This document shows, one piece after another, positions 33,447 to 42,850 of a DNA stretch of 64,000 nt. This DNA is from Methylovirgula sp. (GTDB lineage: Bacteria > Pseudomonadota > Alphaproteobacteria > Rhizobiales > Beijerinckiaceae). Each line of letters starts with the position of its first letter. Positions within the stretch are counted from its first letter, which is position 1. Position numbers and translations under genes: made by a program. The stretch is taken from NCBI RefSeq assembly GCF_037200945.1, contig NZ_JBBCGP010000001.1:806001-870000 (forward strand), given 5' to 3'. The notes under the pieces are model-generated. The model had not been told where the DNA came from, did no database searches, and saw nothing but the letters and a program-made list of their open reading frames with translations.

Positions 33447-34628
33447 ATGATGCGATTCTCCCTTACTCTTGTTCTCGTCGCAGGTTTCTGCGCGGGTCCC
33501 GCCTATGCCGACTTTCACACCTGTGTCGCGGGTCTTGCGGCCGAGGCCGAGGCGCATGGCGTTTCCGCGCAGGTCGCGCAGGCCGCCACGCGCGATCTCA
33601 CGTTCAATCCGGACGTGCTCACCGCCGAGAAGTCGCAACCGGAATTCAACACGCCGGTCTGGGATTATATCGCCGCTCTCGTCGATGAAGAGCGTGTGAC
33701 CGACGGCCGGGCCGCGATGGCGAAATATTCGCGCTGGTTTGGCGTTGTGGAGCGCCGGTTCGGCGTCAGCCCCTACGTTGTCGGCGCAATCTGGGGGGTC
33801 GAATCGAACTTCGGCCAGAACTTTGGCAACAAGCCGGTGCTCCAATCGCTGGCGAGCCTCGCCTGCTCCAATTCCATGCGGCCCGGCTATTACCATCGCG
33901 AATTCAAGGCCGCGATGGAGATCGTCAACGAGGGTGGCGCCAATCCAGCCAATTTCAACGGCTCCTGGGCGGGCGCCTTCGGTAACACGCAATTCATGCC
34001 CTCGACTTTCCTGCGGCTCGCGGTCGATCTCGACGGCGATGGGCGGCGCGACGTCATCAATTCGGTGCCGGACGCCTTGGGCTCGACGGCAAATTATCTT
34101 CACCACAGCGGCTGGGTGCCGGGTCTGCCCTGGGGCTTCGAGGTGAAATCGTCGTCGGGCTTCGCCGCTCGGTCCAACTGGCACGCGAAACAGCCGTTAT
34201 CGGCCTGGGCCGCGCACGGCATCACGCATGTCAACGGCGCGCCGCTGACCGGCGAGGGCGCCTACGGCCTGTTCTTACCGGCGGGTCCGCGTGGCCCCGC
34301 TTTTCTCGTCAGCCGGAACTTCAGCGCGATCTATTCTTACAACGCCGCGGAATCCTACGCTTTGGCGATTGCGCTTCTGTCGGACCGATTGCGCGGTCTC
34401 GGCCCGATCGTGACGCCCTGGCCGACAAACGACCCCGGCCTGTCGCGTGCCGGACGGCGTGAAGTCCAGCGCCTGCTCACGCAGCACGGCTACGATATCG
34501 GCGGCAAGATCGATGGCGTCCTAGGGCATAAAACGCAGGATGCCATTGCTGATTTCGAGCGGCGCAATGGCATGAAGACGGACGGGCGCGCAAGCCAATC
34601 CGTCCTGACGGCCCTGCGTAGCCATTGA
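33447..34628 (+). CDS. Lytic murein transglycosylase (MltB type) with peptidoglycan-binding domain
   Basis: A 393-residue exported enzyme that cuts glycan strands with formation of 1,6-anhydro-MurNAc. It has a signal peptide (1-21, ending AYA) and an MltB-type catalytic domain with Glu119 in GAIWGVESNFG and the blocks AGAFGNTQFMPSTF and DLDGDGRRDVINSVPDALGSTANYL. A C-terminal PG_binding_1 domain (about 330-390, VQRLLTQHGYDIGGKIDGVLGHKTQDAIADFE) follows. There is no lipobox, so it is probably soluble. ATG 33447 and ATG 33450 are adjacent. It is divergent from the histidine kinase. Confidence 0.94.
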   Translation: MMRFSLTLVLVAGFCAGPAYADFHTCVAGLAAEAEAHGVSAQVAQAATRDLTFNPDVLTAEKSQPEFNTPVWDYIAALVDEERVTDGRAAMAKYSRWFGVVERRFGVSPYVVGAIWGVESNFGQNFGNKPVLQSLASLACSNSMRPGYYHREFKAAMEIVNEGGANPANFNGSWAGAFGNTQFMPSTFLRLAVDLDGDGRRDVINSVPDALGSTANYLHHSGWVPGLPWGFEVKSSSGFAARSNWHAKQPLSAWAAHGITHVNGAPLTGEGAYGLFLPAGPRGPAFLVSRNFSAIYSYNAAESYALAIALLSDRLRGLGPIVTPWPTNDPGLSRAGRREVQRLLTQHGYDIGGKIDGVLGHKTQDAIADFERRNGMKTDGRASQSVLTALRSH

Positions 34629-34808
34629 CCGGCGCGATCCGATTTGAGTAGCGTGTTTTCAGGAGTGTTTCTGCGCTCAAAATCGTAACTGTGGCGGCGT
34701 GAAATCTTCACTTGGAAGTGTTCTAGAACCTAAGAATTTCACTCGGAATTGACTGGCACAGCCCCCAGCTTGTTTTAAATTAGATGCTGGCGGAAATAAT
34801 TTAAGCGC

Positions 34809-35549
34809 ATGAAATATATCAGCTTTATCAAAGACATCTGCTTGGGCGGCTGTTTGGTCGCGGGGTTTTTCAGCTCCGCCGCCTTTGCTGCGCCCTCGCC
34901 GGGCGCGGTTCAAGGCGTGGTCGAATTGTTCACGTCGCAAGGCTGTTCATCGTGCCCGCCCGCCGACCGCCTGCTGACCGCGATGTCGCGCAAGGCGGAT
35001 ACCATTACGCTGACCTTCGCCATCAATTACTGGGATTATATCGGCTGGAAAGACACGCTGGCGGCGCCTGAGTTCACCGCACGGCAGAGGGCCTATGCCG
35101 CTACGCGTGGCGACCATGTTTATACGCCCGAGGCGGTCGTTGACGGGATGTTCGATGCTGTCGGTAGCGACAAGGATGCGATCGAGCGCGCTATTGCCGA
35201 GGGGCTGAGCAATACCCATGCCCTGAGCGTGCCCGCGTATCTGCACGAAGAAAATGGCGTCCTCGAAATCGACATCGGCCGCGGCACCGGCTCAGCCGGC
35301 GTCTATGTCTTGCGGGTCGCCAAATCGCGCTCGGTCGAAATTTCACGCGGCGAAAATTCCGGGCATCAGGTCACTTATACCAATGTCGTGCGCGCCATCC
35401 GCAAGATCGGCGACTGGACCGGCGCGCCGCTGAAACTCAAATTGATGGAATTGCGCGCCGACGACGAAGGCTATGTCGTGCTGCTTCAACGCGGTTCAGA
35501 GGATCGGCCCGGCGCCATCCTCGCAGCGGCCAAGAGCGGCGGCCTTTAA
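34809..35549 (+). CDS. DUF1223 exported thioredoxin-like protein
   Basis: A 246-residue secreted protein. A signal peptide (about 1-28, ending AFAA) is followed by VVELFTSQGCSSCPPADRLL, the CxxC-bearing opening of DUF1223, and by NYWDYIGWKDTLAAPEFTARQRAY and YTPEAVVDGM. The fold is thioredoxin-like with a redox-type Cys pair, but no substrate is known. A 180-base spacer precedes it; the IalB-family gene follows after about 70-120 bases. Confidence 0.9.
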   Translation: MKYISFIKDICLGGCLVAGFFSSAAFAAPSPGAVQGVVELFTSQGCSSCPPADRLLTAMSRKADTITLTFAINYWDYIGWKDTLAAPEFTARQRAYAATRGDHVYTPEAVVDGMFDAVGSDKDAIERAIAEGLSNTHALSVPAYLHEENGVLEIDIGRGTGSAGVYVLRVAKSRSVEISRGENSGHQVTYTNVVRAIRKIGDWTGAPLKLKLMELRADDEGYVVLLQRGSEDRPGAILAAAKSGGL

Positions 35550-35660
35550 CGGCTGAATATCCGCCTGTCGTCTCTGAAGCCGGAATTTTGCCCTGATCCG
35601 CCCGTTTCATAGCCTGAAGATATGAGCCCCAAGGCTCGCTTCCCCGCCTTGAAACAGGAT

Positions 35661-36278
35661 ATGTTGCCCTCCATGATTCGTAAGACCCGCTTGGCTCTGT
35701 CGGCCGCGTTCATTTTGTCATGCGGTTTTGCCGTCGTGCCTGCCATCGCGCGCAGCGACGCGCATCACCATGCGCGGAGCCATAAAGCCGCGACCAAAGC
35801 CAAAAAACCGAAAGAAACTCACGACACGAGCGAGAGCGCCAAGCCGACCCAGGTCGGCAGTTTTGGCGATTGGGGCGCGTTCGTTGCGGCAACCGACGAC
35901 ACAAAGACCTGCTACGTCCTCGCCCAGCCGAAGACGCGCGAGCCTGCCAAACTGAGACGGGACCCGGCCTATATCTTCATCTCGAACCGTCCGGGCGAGC
36001 ATATCCATAACGAGATTTCGATTACGATGGGCTTCCCGATGAAGGACGGTGGCGAAGCCGAAGCCGACGTATCCGGGACAACCTTCGAACTCGTTTCCAA
36101 GGGCAAGAACGCCTGGATCAAGAACCCGGCCGAGGAAGGCCATTTCGTTGCCGCGTTGCGGCATAATGCCAGCCTCGTCGTCAAGGCAGCTTCGAGCCGC
36201 GGCAAGGTGACGACCGACACGTATTCCCTCGCCGGTCTGCGTCAGGCGCTCGACAAGGTTCTGCACGAATGCCGCTGA
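35661..36278 (+). CDS. Invasion-associated locus B (IalB) family exported protein
   Basis: About 205 residues. The signal peptide (MIRKTRLALSAAFILSCGFA) leads into a His/Lys-rich linker and an IalB domain (about 65-200), with GSFGDWGAFVAATDDTKTCYVLAQPK, ISNRPGEHIHNEISITMGFP, the LVSKGKNAWI block and SLAGLRQALDKVLHEC. In Bartonella the founding member supports host-cell entry, but most relatives are in free-living alphaproteobacteria and have no proven role. Starts at ATG 35622, 35661 and 35673 are all possible; none has a good ribosome site, and the last begins right at the signal peptide. Confidence 0.88.
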   Translation: MLPSMIRKTRLALSAAFILSCGFAVVPAIARSDAHHHARSHKAATKAKKPKETHDTSESAKPTQVGSFGDWGAFVAATDDTKTCYVLAQPKTREPAKLRRDPAYIFISNRPGEHIHNEISITMGFPMKDGGEAEADVSGTTFELVSKGKNAWIKNPAEEGHFVAALRHNASLVVKAASSRGKVTTDTYSLAGLRQALDKVLHECR

Positions 36279-36332
36279 CGCCCCGGCATCCCGGCGTCTG
36301 ACGCCACAACGCTCCTCCCCCGTTTAGCTGTC

Positions 36333-36361
36333 TTGTTAGGCGGCTGCCGCTGGCTCATAAT
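36333..36361 (+). promoter_or_regulatory. Candidate sigma-70 promoter upstream of acs
   Basis: TTGTTA (36333-36338) and CATAAT (36356-36361) are spaced by 17 bases, 120 bases before the acs start. Identified by eye. Confidence 0.4.
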
Positions 36362-36480
36362 GGGCGCGGAAGTTTGCAACCGGGCCGTTCCTGGCGAATT
36401 GCGCCAACCTGATTGCGAAAATGAAGTGACGACGCGGCCTGCTTGCGCGGACGCCGTATAAAAAGTCACTGGGAGGAAGT

Positions 36481-38433
36481 ATGTCTCAGTCTCACGTCTA
36501 TCCGGTAAGCGCGGAATGGGCTGACCGCGCCTTTATCGACGCGAAGAAGTACAAAGAGCTTTACCAGCGCTCTATCAGCGATCCCGACGGCTTCTGGCGC
36601 GACGAGGGGCAACGCCGCATCCATTGGATCAAGCCTTTCACGAAGGTCAAGAACACCTCGTTCGGTCCTGGCGAAGTCTCGATCAAATGGTTCGAGGACG
36701 GCGAGACCAATGTCGCCATCAATTGCATCGACCGGCATCTCAAGACGCGCGGCGATCAGGTCGCCATCATCTGGGAAGGCGACGATCCGGCACGCGCCGA
36801 ACACATCACCTATAAACAATTGCACGAGCGCGTCAGTCGCTTCGCCAATGCGCTGAAGGCGCAAGGCGTCGAATGCGGCGACACTGTCACGATCTATCTG
36901 CCGATGATCCCCGAGGCGGCCTATGCGATGCTCGCCTGCGCACGGATCGGCGCCATCCATGCGGTTGTCTTCGGCGGCTTCTCGCCCGACTCGCTCGCCG
37001 GCCGGATTCGCGATTGCGGCTCCAAACTACTGATCACCGCTGACGAAGGTCTGCGTGGCGGCAAGAGAGTCCCGCTCAAAAGCAATGCCGATCTGGCCCT
37101 GGAAAAAGCGCCCGACGTCGTGAAAACAATGATCGTCGTCAAGCACACCGGCGGCGACATCAAATGGCGCGACGGGCGCGATCTCTGGTATCACGACCTT
37201 GTCGAGGAAGCTTCGGCCGATTGCCCGGCAACGCCTGTCGATGCCGAGCATCCGCTTTTCATTCTCTACACATCAGGTTCGACCGGCACACCGAAAGGCG
37301 TCGTCCATACGACCGCCGGCTATCTCATCTACGCGTCGATAACGCACCAATACGTCTTCGATTACCACGACGGCGACATCTACTGGTGCACGGCCGACGT
37401 CGGCTGGGTTACCGGGCACAGCTATATCCTTTACGGCCCGCTCGCCAACGGCGCGACGACGCTGATGTTCGAAGGCATCCCGACCTATCCGTCGATCTCG
37501 CGGTTCTGGGAGATCGTCGATAAGCATCAGGTGAATATTTTCTACACAGCGCCGACGGCGATCCGCTCGCTCATGGGCGCGGGCGAGGCGCCGGTGAAGA
37601 AGACGAGCCGCGCATCGCTGCGGCTTCTCGGCACGGTCGGCGAGCCGATCAATCCGGAAGCCTGGGAATGGTATTACAGGGTCGTCGGCGACAGCCGCTG
37701 CCCGATCATGGATACGTGGTGGCAGACGGAGACCGGCGGCCATTTGATCACGCCACTCCCTGGCGTGACGCCGCTCAAACCCGGCTCGGCAACCAAGCCC
37801 TTCTTCGGCATCAGGCCGGAGATCGTCGATGGCAGCGGCCAGGTGCAGGAGGGCGCGGCCGAAGGCATTCTCGTCATCGCCGATTCCTGGCCCGGTCAGA
37901 TGCGCACGATCTATCGCGACCACGAACGGTTCGTGCATACCTATTTCGCGTCCTTCCCGGGCAAATATTTCACCGGTGATGGCGCGCGGCGTGATGCCGA
38001 TGGCGACTATTGGATCACCGGCCGCGTCGACGATGTGATCAACGTCTCCGGACATCGCATGGGCACCGCCGAAGTCGAAAGCGCGCTTGTCGCCCACGAT
38101 CATGTTGCGGAAGCCGCGGTCGTCGGCTTCCCTCACGATATCAAAGGCCAGGGCATTTTCGCCTATGTCACTTTGGTGAACGGCCGCGAGCCAAGCGAGA
38201 AGTTGCGCAAGGATCTCGTCGCCTGGGTGCGGCAGGAAATCGGCCCGATTGCGTCGCCCGACATCGTCCAATTCGCGCCGGGCCTGCCGAAGACGCGCTC
38301 CGGCAAGATCATGCGGCGGATTTTGCGCAAGATCGCCGAAAACGAATTCCACGCTTTGGGCGATACATCGACTTTGGCCGACCCGGCCGTGGTGGACGAC
38401 CTGATCAGCGAGCGTAAGAAACACTCGCTTTAG
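36481..38433 (+). CDS. acs: Acetyl-CoA synthetase
   Basis: A 650-residue AMP-forming enzyme that makes acetyl-CoA from acetate, ATP and CoA. Motifs include the P-loop-like YTSGSTGTPKGVVHT, the acetate-pocket region DVGWVTGHSYILYGPL, MDTWWQTETGGH, YFTGDGARRDADGDYWITGRVDD (hinge) and TRSGKIMRRILRKIA. The last contains the lysine that Pat/GNAT enzymes acetylate to switch Acs off. Length is canonical. ATG 36481 has GGAGG at good spacing. It is probably monocistronic, ending at the hairpin at 38446. Confidence 0.98.
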   Translation: MSQSHVYPVSAEWADRAFIDAKKYKELYQRSISDPDGFWRDEGQRRIHWIKPFTKVKNTSFGPGEVSIKWFEDGETNVAINCIDRHLKTRGDQVAIIWEGDDPARAEHITYKQLHERVSRFANALKAQGVECGDTVTIYLPMIPEAAYAMLACARIGAIHAVVFGGFSPDSLAGRIRDCGSKLLITADEGLRGGKRVPLKSNADLALEKAPDVVKTMIVVKHTGGDIKWRDGRDLWYHDLVEEASADCPATPVDAEHPLFILYTSGSTGTPKGVVHTTAGYLIYASITHQYVFDYHDGDIYWCTADVGWVTGHSYILYGPLANGATTLMFEGIPTYPSISRFWEIVDKHQVNIFYTAPTAIRSLMGAGEAPVKKTSRASLRLLGTVGEPINPEAWEWYYRVVGDSRCPIMDTWWQTETGGHLITPLPGVTPLKPGSATKPFFGIRPEIVDGSGQVQEGAAEGILVIADSWPGQMRTIYRDHERFVHTYFASFPGKYFTGDGARRDADGDYWITGRVDDVINVSGHRMGTAEVESALVAHDHVAEAAVVGFPHDIKGQGIFAYVTLVNGREPSEKLRKDLVAWVRQEIGPIASPDIVQFAPGLPKTRSGKIMRRILRKIAENEFHALGDTSTLADPAVVDDLISERKKHSL

Positions 38434-38445
38434 GTTAAAAACAAA

Positions 38446-38492
38446 CTCTTGAGGTGTGCTGCGGCAGGTGAGCCACACCTCAAGAGGATTTT
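38446..38492 (+). terminator. Hairpin downstream of acs
   Basis: CTCTTGAGGTGTG and CACACCTCAAGAG form a perfect thirteen-base stem with a fifteen-base loop, followed by GATTTTAA. The T-run is short but the stem is strong and sits just after the acs stop. Confidence 0.7.
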
Positions 38493-38577
38493 AAGACGCG
38501 CCTCACAAAGTCAGCTCCAGCGCCGCAGCCCTTGCTAGAGTCGCGGCGGACCGGAGTTTGTTGCGTAAGGGGGCGTT

Positions 38578-39111
38578 ATGAGCACCTTGAGTTTGCGGAT
38601 CGGCGTCGCGCCGGCCTTGTTTGCCTGCGTTGTCGCCGCTTTGACCGTCGCCGGACCTGCCAATGCGGCACGCCGGGACGTCGTCTTCTCGCCGGAATAT
38701 CCGGCCGGCGAAATCATCATCAGCCAGCGCCAGCGCGCACTTTACTTCACTGAAGGCGACGGCCGCGCCATCCGCTACCCGGTCGCGATCGGCAAGCGCG
38801 GCATGGCGTGGCTAGGGTCGGCCGAGGTCGAAGGCAAATATATGGCGCCGGACTGGTCGCCGCCGGCGATCGTCGCGCACGACCACCCGGAACTGCCGAA
38901 CTTCATCCCCGGCGGCTCGCCGCATAATCCGATGGGCGCCGCCGCGATCACGCTGTCGCGCTATCAGGTCGCGATCCATGGTACCACGCAGCACATGCGT
39001 CGCTCGATCGGCAGCGCCGCCTCCTATGGCTGCATCCGCATGTATAACGAAGACGTGGTCGATCTTTACCAGCGCATCAACGTGGGCACGCCGGTTCTCG
39101 CCGTTCCTTAA
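38578..39111 (+). CDS. L,D-transpeptidase (YkuD family), small exported form
   Basis: A 177-residue secreted enzyme consisting of a signal peptide (1-30, ending ANA) and a single YkuD domain. Recognisable blocks are GEIIISQRQRALYFTEGDGRAIRYPVAIG, PGGSPHNPMGAAAITLS, IHGT and the catalytic AASYGCIRM with Cys152. There is no lipobox or peptidoglycan-binding repeat. This is the third L,D-transpeptidase in the window; the compact form is multiplied in Hyphomicrobiales, where 3-3 crosslinks are abundant. The FAD monooxygenase follows 50 bases later on the same strand without obvious functional link. Confidence 0.93.
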   Translation: MSTLSLRIGVAPALFACVVAALTVAGPANAARRDVVFSPEYPAGEIIISQRQRALYFTEGDGRAIRYPVAIGKRGMAWLGSAEVEGKYMAPDWSPPAIVAHDHPELPNFIPGGSPHNPMGAAAITLSRYQVAIHGTTQHMRRSIGSAASYGCIRMYNEDVVDLYQRINVGTPVLAVP

Positions 39112-39160
39112 TCCTGTCGGCTTGTGCCGCCCTGCCCTATGATGCGCGCGGGAGGCTGAC

Positions 39161-40372
39161 ATGGACACGATCGAGACGAGTTGCGTCATCGTCGGCGGCG
39201 GCCCCGCTGGCATGATGGCCGGGCTACTGCTGGCGCGCAAAGGCGTCGATGTCGTTGTCCTCGAGAAGCACGCCGACTTCCTGCGCGATTTCCGTGGCGA
39301 TACGATCCATCCCTCCACCTTGCAGGCGATGGATGACCTTGGTCTTTACGACGAATTTCTGAAATTGCCGCATCAGGAGGCGACGATTCTCTCTGCCCAG
39401 TTCGGCGATGAAAGCATCCCTCTCGCCAATTTCTCGCATCTGCCGACGCGCGCAAAATTCATCGCCTTCATGCCACAATGGGATTTCCTCAACTTCGTCT
39501 CGTATGAGGCGGCGAAATATCCGAACTTCCGGCTCATCATGCAGGCCGATGTCGATGGTCTCATCGAAGCCGATGGCAAGATCGCCGGCGTCAAAGCCAG
39601 GACGCCGCAAGGATCGCTCGAAATCAGGGCGGGGTTGACGATCGGCGCCGACGGCCGCCACTCGACCGTGCGCGCCAACGCTGGCTTCACACCGCTCGAC
39701 ATTGGCGCGCCGATGGACATTCTCTGGTTCAAACTCACGCGGCGCGCCAGCGACCCGTCGCAGCTTCTCGGCCGCATCGCGGCCGGCAAGTTCTTCATCA
39801 TGATCGACCGTGGCGACCATTGGCAATGCGGTTATGTCATCCCCAAGGGCGGCTTTGAGGCTTTGAAGGCGCAGGACATCGCGGTTCTGCGCAAGAATGT
39901 CACCGGTCTCGCCCCGTTCATCGGCAACCGGGTGGATGAGCTTGCCGGTTGGGACAGTGTCAGCCTTCTCAGCGTCGCGGTCGATCGTTTGCCCCTCTGG
40001 CATCGACCGGGGCTGCTCTGTATCGGCGACAGCGCGCATGCCATGTCGCCGGTTGGCGGCGTTGGCATCAACGTCGCGATCCAGGACGCCATCGCCGCGG
40101 CAAACATTCTGGCCCCGACGCTCGCGCGCAAGGAAATACCGGGCGACGCTTTGCTGGCGCAGGTGCAGAAGCGGCGCGAACCCGCGGTCAAGATCACGCA
40201 GGCGTTCCAGGTCTTCGTACAGAACCGCGTGATCTCGAAAGTGCTGGCGGACCGGGGCCGGCCACTCACGCCGCCGTGGCCTCTCCTCCTCTTCAAATAC
40301 ATCCCCTGGCTGCGGCGCTGGCCGGCGCGTTTCGTCGGTCTCGGTTACAGGCCGGAACGCATCCGGGTCTAA
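39161..40372 (+). CDS. FAD-dependent monooxygenase (aromatic hydroxylase-like)
   Basis: A 403-residue group A flavoprotein. FAD-binding motifs are VIVGGGPAGMMAGLLLARKG (Rossmann), the GDTIHPSTL block with its Arg, the TIGADGRHSTVR (DG motif) and LLCIGDSAHAMSPVGGVGINVAIQD (GD motif). These place it with PHBH/UbiH-like NAD(P)H hydroxylases. The C-terminal 60 residues are basic and amphipathic (PWPLLLFKYIPWLRRWPARF), perhaps for membrane contact. The substrate cannot be told from sequence. Confidence 0.9.
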   Translation: MDTIETSCVIVGGGPAGMMAGLLLARKGVDVVVLEKHADFLRDFRGDTIHPSTLQAMDDLGLYDEFLKLPHQEATILSAQFGDESIPLANFSHLPTRAKFIAFMPQWDFLNFVSYEAAKYPNFRLIMQADVDGLIEADGKIAGVKARTPQGSLEIRAGLTIGADGRHSTVRANAGFTPLDIGAPMDILWFKLTRRASDPSQLLGRIAAGKFFIMIDRGDHWQCGYVIPKGGFEALKAQDIAVLRKNVTGLAPFIGNRVDELAGWDSVSLLSVAVDRLPLWHRPGLLCIGDSAHAMSPVGGVGINVAIQDAIAAANILAPTLARKEIPGDALLAQVQKRREPAVKITQAFQVFVQNRVISKVLADRGRPLTPPWPLLLFKYIPWLRRWPARFVGLGYRPERIRV

Positions 40373-40436
40373 CGCCGTTATCCGTCCAGCCCACGCCTGT
40401 GATAAGCCTTCCACACACGCTCTCGCCGGATTTACG

Positions 40437-42083
40437 ATGAAAAGCCCCGAAGTCTCCGAAGCGCTCTATGCGCTCGAAGCGCATCGCTCCGATTTCCACG
40501 ATGTGACGATCGCCGACCTTTTTGCGCGAGACCCACAGCGCTTCGCGGATTTCCATGTCGCGTTTGGCGATCTGTTGTTTGACTTTTCCAAGCAGCGGCT
40601 CGACCGTGAGACGCGCAAGCTTCTGATCGATCTCGCCTGTGCGGCGAAGGTCGAGGATCGTCGCGCCGCCTTCTTCGCCGGAGAGATCGTCAATCCGACG
40701 GAAGGCCGTCCTGCGCTGCACATGGCTCTACGCAATATGAGCGGCACGCCAATGCAGGCTGACGGGCACGACGTCATGTCGGATGTCATCGCCGAGCGGC
40801 AGAAAATGCTCGCCTTCGCCGAGGCGGTGCGCAGCGGTGCGTTGAAAAGCGCGTCGGGTGAAACTTTCACCCATGTCGTCAATATCGGCATCGGCGGTTC
40901 TGACCTCGGCCCGGCGATGGCGGCGCGGGCACTCTCACCCTACGTCGCGCCGCACCTCACGCTGCATTTCGTCGCGAACGTCGATGGTGCCGATCTCGCC
41001 GACACATTGAAGCGCGTCGATCTCGCGCGCACGCTCTTCATCGTCAGTTCGAAAACCTTCACCACGCTCGAAACCATGACCAACGCCCGCGCCGCGCGTC
41101 AGGCAGTCATCGACAAGCTCGGCGGAGCCGCTGTGGCAGCGCATTTCTGCGCCGTCTCGACCGCGGCGAAGGAAGTCGCGGTCTTCGGCATCGGCGAAGA
41201 TCGTCGCTTTCTATTCTGGGATTGGGTAGGCGGGCGTTACTCGCTCTGGTCGTCGATCGGGCTGTCGCTTGCCATTGGAATCGGCAAGGAAAATTTCGAA
41301 GATTTTCTGCGCGGCGGCGAAGACATCGACAAACATTTCGTCGAAGCGCCGCTTGCCGGAAACATCCCCGTGCTGATGGCGCTGATCGAAATCTGGTATC
41401 GCGATTTTTGGGATTATGCCACGCAAGCGGTCATTCCCTACGACCAGCGCCTCGCGCGATTTCCTGCCTATCTGCAGCAGCTCGAAATGGAATCGAACGG
41501 CAAGTCCGTCGATCTCGCGGGCGAACCGATTGAGACTTCGACAGGCGCGGTGATTTTCGGCGAACCGGGCACCAACGCGCAGCACGCGTTCTTCCAGCTC
41601 TTCCATCAGGGCACGGAGATCGTACCGGTCGATTTTCTACTCGCCGTCAATCCCATCGCGAGCGATCCCGAACAGCATCACCTGCTCGTCGCCAATTGCC
41701 TCGCCCAGAGCGAAGCCTTGTTTCGCGGCCGCACGCAGCCGGAAGTCGATGCGAAACTGAAGGCGCAAGGCCTCGACGCGGCGGCAATCGCCGCCCTCGC
41801 CCCGCACAAGGTCTTCAGCGGCAATAGGCCATCGAGCACATTCCTCTATAAAAGCCTGACGCCACGCACGCTCGGCCGCCTGGTTGCGCTCTATGAGCAC
41901 AAGGTTTTCGTACAAGCCATCATCTGGAACATCGATCCGTTCGACCAATGGGGCGTCGAACTCGGCAAGGAGTTGGCGCTACGGCTGGCGCCGCTCGTCG
42001 CCGGTCCGCAAGCCGCGACGCAAGACCTCGATGCCTCGACCGCAGGATTGCTGGCGCATCTGCGATCTCTCGCCGGGACTTGA
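40437..42083 (+). CDS. pgi: Glucose-6-phosphate isomerase
   Basis: A 548-residue cytoplasmic enzyme that interconverts glucose-6-phosphate and fructose-6-phosphate. Hallmarks are IGIGGSDLGPAMAARAL, the phosphate-binding SSKTFTTLET, FWDWVGGRYSLWSSIGL, the ESNGK block, GEPGTNAQHAFFQLFHQGT with its catalytic His/Glu region, and the C-terminal IDPFDQWGVELGKELA. Length is canonical. ATG 40437 starts 64 bases after the monooxygenase. The TMEM175-like gene lies directly downstream. Confidence 0.98.
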   Translation: MKSPEVSEALYALEAHRSDFHDVTIADLFARDPQRFADFHVAFGDLLFDFSKQRLDRETRKLLIDLACAAKVEDRRAAFFAGEIVNPTEGRPALHMALRNMSGTPMQADGHDVMSDVIAERQKMLAFAEAVRSGALKSASGETFTHVVNIGIGGSDLGPAMAARALSPYVAPHLTLHFVANVDGADLADTLKRVDLARTLFIVSSKTFTTLETMTNARAARQAVIDKLGGAAVAAHFCAVSTAAKEVAVFGIGEDRRFLFWDWVGGRYSLWSSIGLSLAIGIGKENFEDFLRGGEDIDKHFVEAPLAGNIPVLMALIEIWYRDFWDYATQAVIPYDQRLARFPAYLQQLEMESNGKSVDLAGEPIETSTGAVIFGEPGTNAQHAFFQLFHQGTEIVPVDFLLAVNPIASDPEQHHLLVANCLAQSEALFRGRTQPEVDAKLKAQGLDAAAIAALAPHKVFSGNRPSSTFLYKSLTPRTLGRLVALYEHKVFVQAIIWNIDPFDQWGVELGKELALRLAPLVAGPQAATQDLDASTAGLLAHLRSLAGT

Positions 42084-42139
42084 AGGCCGCGGCGGAAAAG
42101 ACCAAAACCTTCCGGGCAACCAAACCCGGAAGATCAGCC

Positions 42140-42769
42140 TTGCACAACCGCTATAATTTCATCGCCGGGCAAAGCGTCGAACGGCTCGCAGCGATCAGCG
42201 ATGGCGTCTTCGCCGTCGCGATGACATTGCTTGTCCTCGATCTCCATATGCCGGCCGCCGAGACGATCCACAGCGAGGCCGGACTTTGGCAGGCCGTCGT
42301 CGCACTTGCACCTCGCGTGCTCGTCTATCTCATGAGCTTTCTGACGCTCGGCATTTTCTGGGTCGGCCAGCAGACCCAGCTCAATCAGCTCGAACGCAGC
42401 GACCGTGACTTCACCTGGGTGCATCTGGCGTTTTTGTTCGCGGTCTCGCTCACGCCGTTTTCGACATCGCTGATGGCGGAGTTTATCTCCTACCGCATCG
42501 CGCTCATCATCTATTGGGCGAACATCTTGTTGCTCGGTGTAATCCTCTACGCCGCGTGGGCCTTCGCCCGTCGCGCGCGGCTGTTGAAGCCCAACGTCAC
42601 GGAAGATGTGGATGAGGCTGTCAAACGCCGGATCATCGGCGCGCAGATGCTCTACGCCTTCGGCGCGGCGCTGTGCGTGATCAGCACCACTTGGGCGCTG
42701 GGCTTTATTCTGCTTGTGCAGTTGAACTATGCGCTGGCGCCGCGCCTGCGATTTCTGCAGCGTCTGTAA
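42140..42769 (+). CDS. TMEM175/DUF1211 family potassium channel-like protein
   Basis: A 209-residue membrane protein of the bacterial TMEM175 group. The pore-helix signature is ERLAAISDGVFAVAMTLLVLDL, close to the FSDGVFAIAMTLL consensus, followed by five more hydrophobic helices. Bacterial members are tetrameric cation channels with weak K+ selectivity. TTG 42140 was chosen for GGAAG seven bases upstream and because the conserved part begins right after it; TTG 42080, overlapping the pgi stop, is an alternative. It is likely read through from pgi and converges with the SWIB gene across a long hairpin. Confidence 0.88.
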   Translation: MHNRYNFIAGQSVERLAAISDGVFAVAMTLLVLDLHMPAAETIHSEAGLWQAVVALAPRVLVYLMSFLTLGIFWVGQQTQLNQLERSDRDFTWVHLAFLFAVSLTPFSTSLMAEFISYRIALIIYWANILLLGVILYAAWAFARRARLLKPNVTEDVDEAVKRRIIGAQMLYAFGAALCVISTTWALGFILLVQLNYALAPRLRFLQRL

Positions 42770-42790
42770 TTGGCTTTGTGCCAGATACGA

Positions 42791-42828
42791 GCGCGAAGCA
42801 GCCCTGCTTCTACAGGGTTGCTTCGCTC
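42791..42828. terminator. Long hairpin between convergent genes
   Basis: GCGAAGCAGCCCTG pairs with CAGGGTTGCTTCGC over fourteen bases (one G-T) around CTTCTA. It sits between the ends of the TMEM175-like and SWIB genes and could stop transcription in both directions, although no T-run follows on either strand. Confidence 0.6.
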
Positions 42829-42850
42829 GCCCGCATGACTCGGGGCGCTT

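Noticed and set aside
37273..38478. Minus-strand open frame of 401 codons
   Set aside because: Antisense to acs.
39224..40414. Minus-strand open frame of 396 codons
   Set aside because: Antisense to the FAD monooxygenase; composition is typical of shadow frames (Arg/Asp/His-rich, no hydrophobic core).
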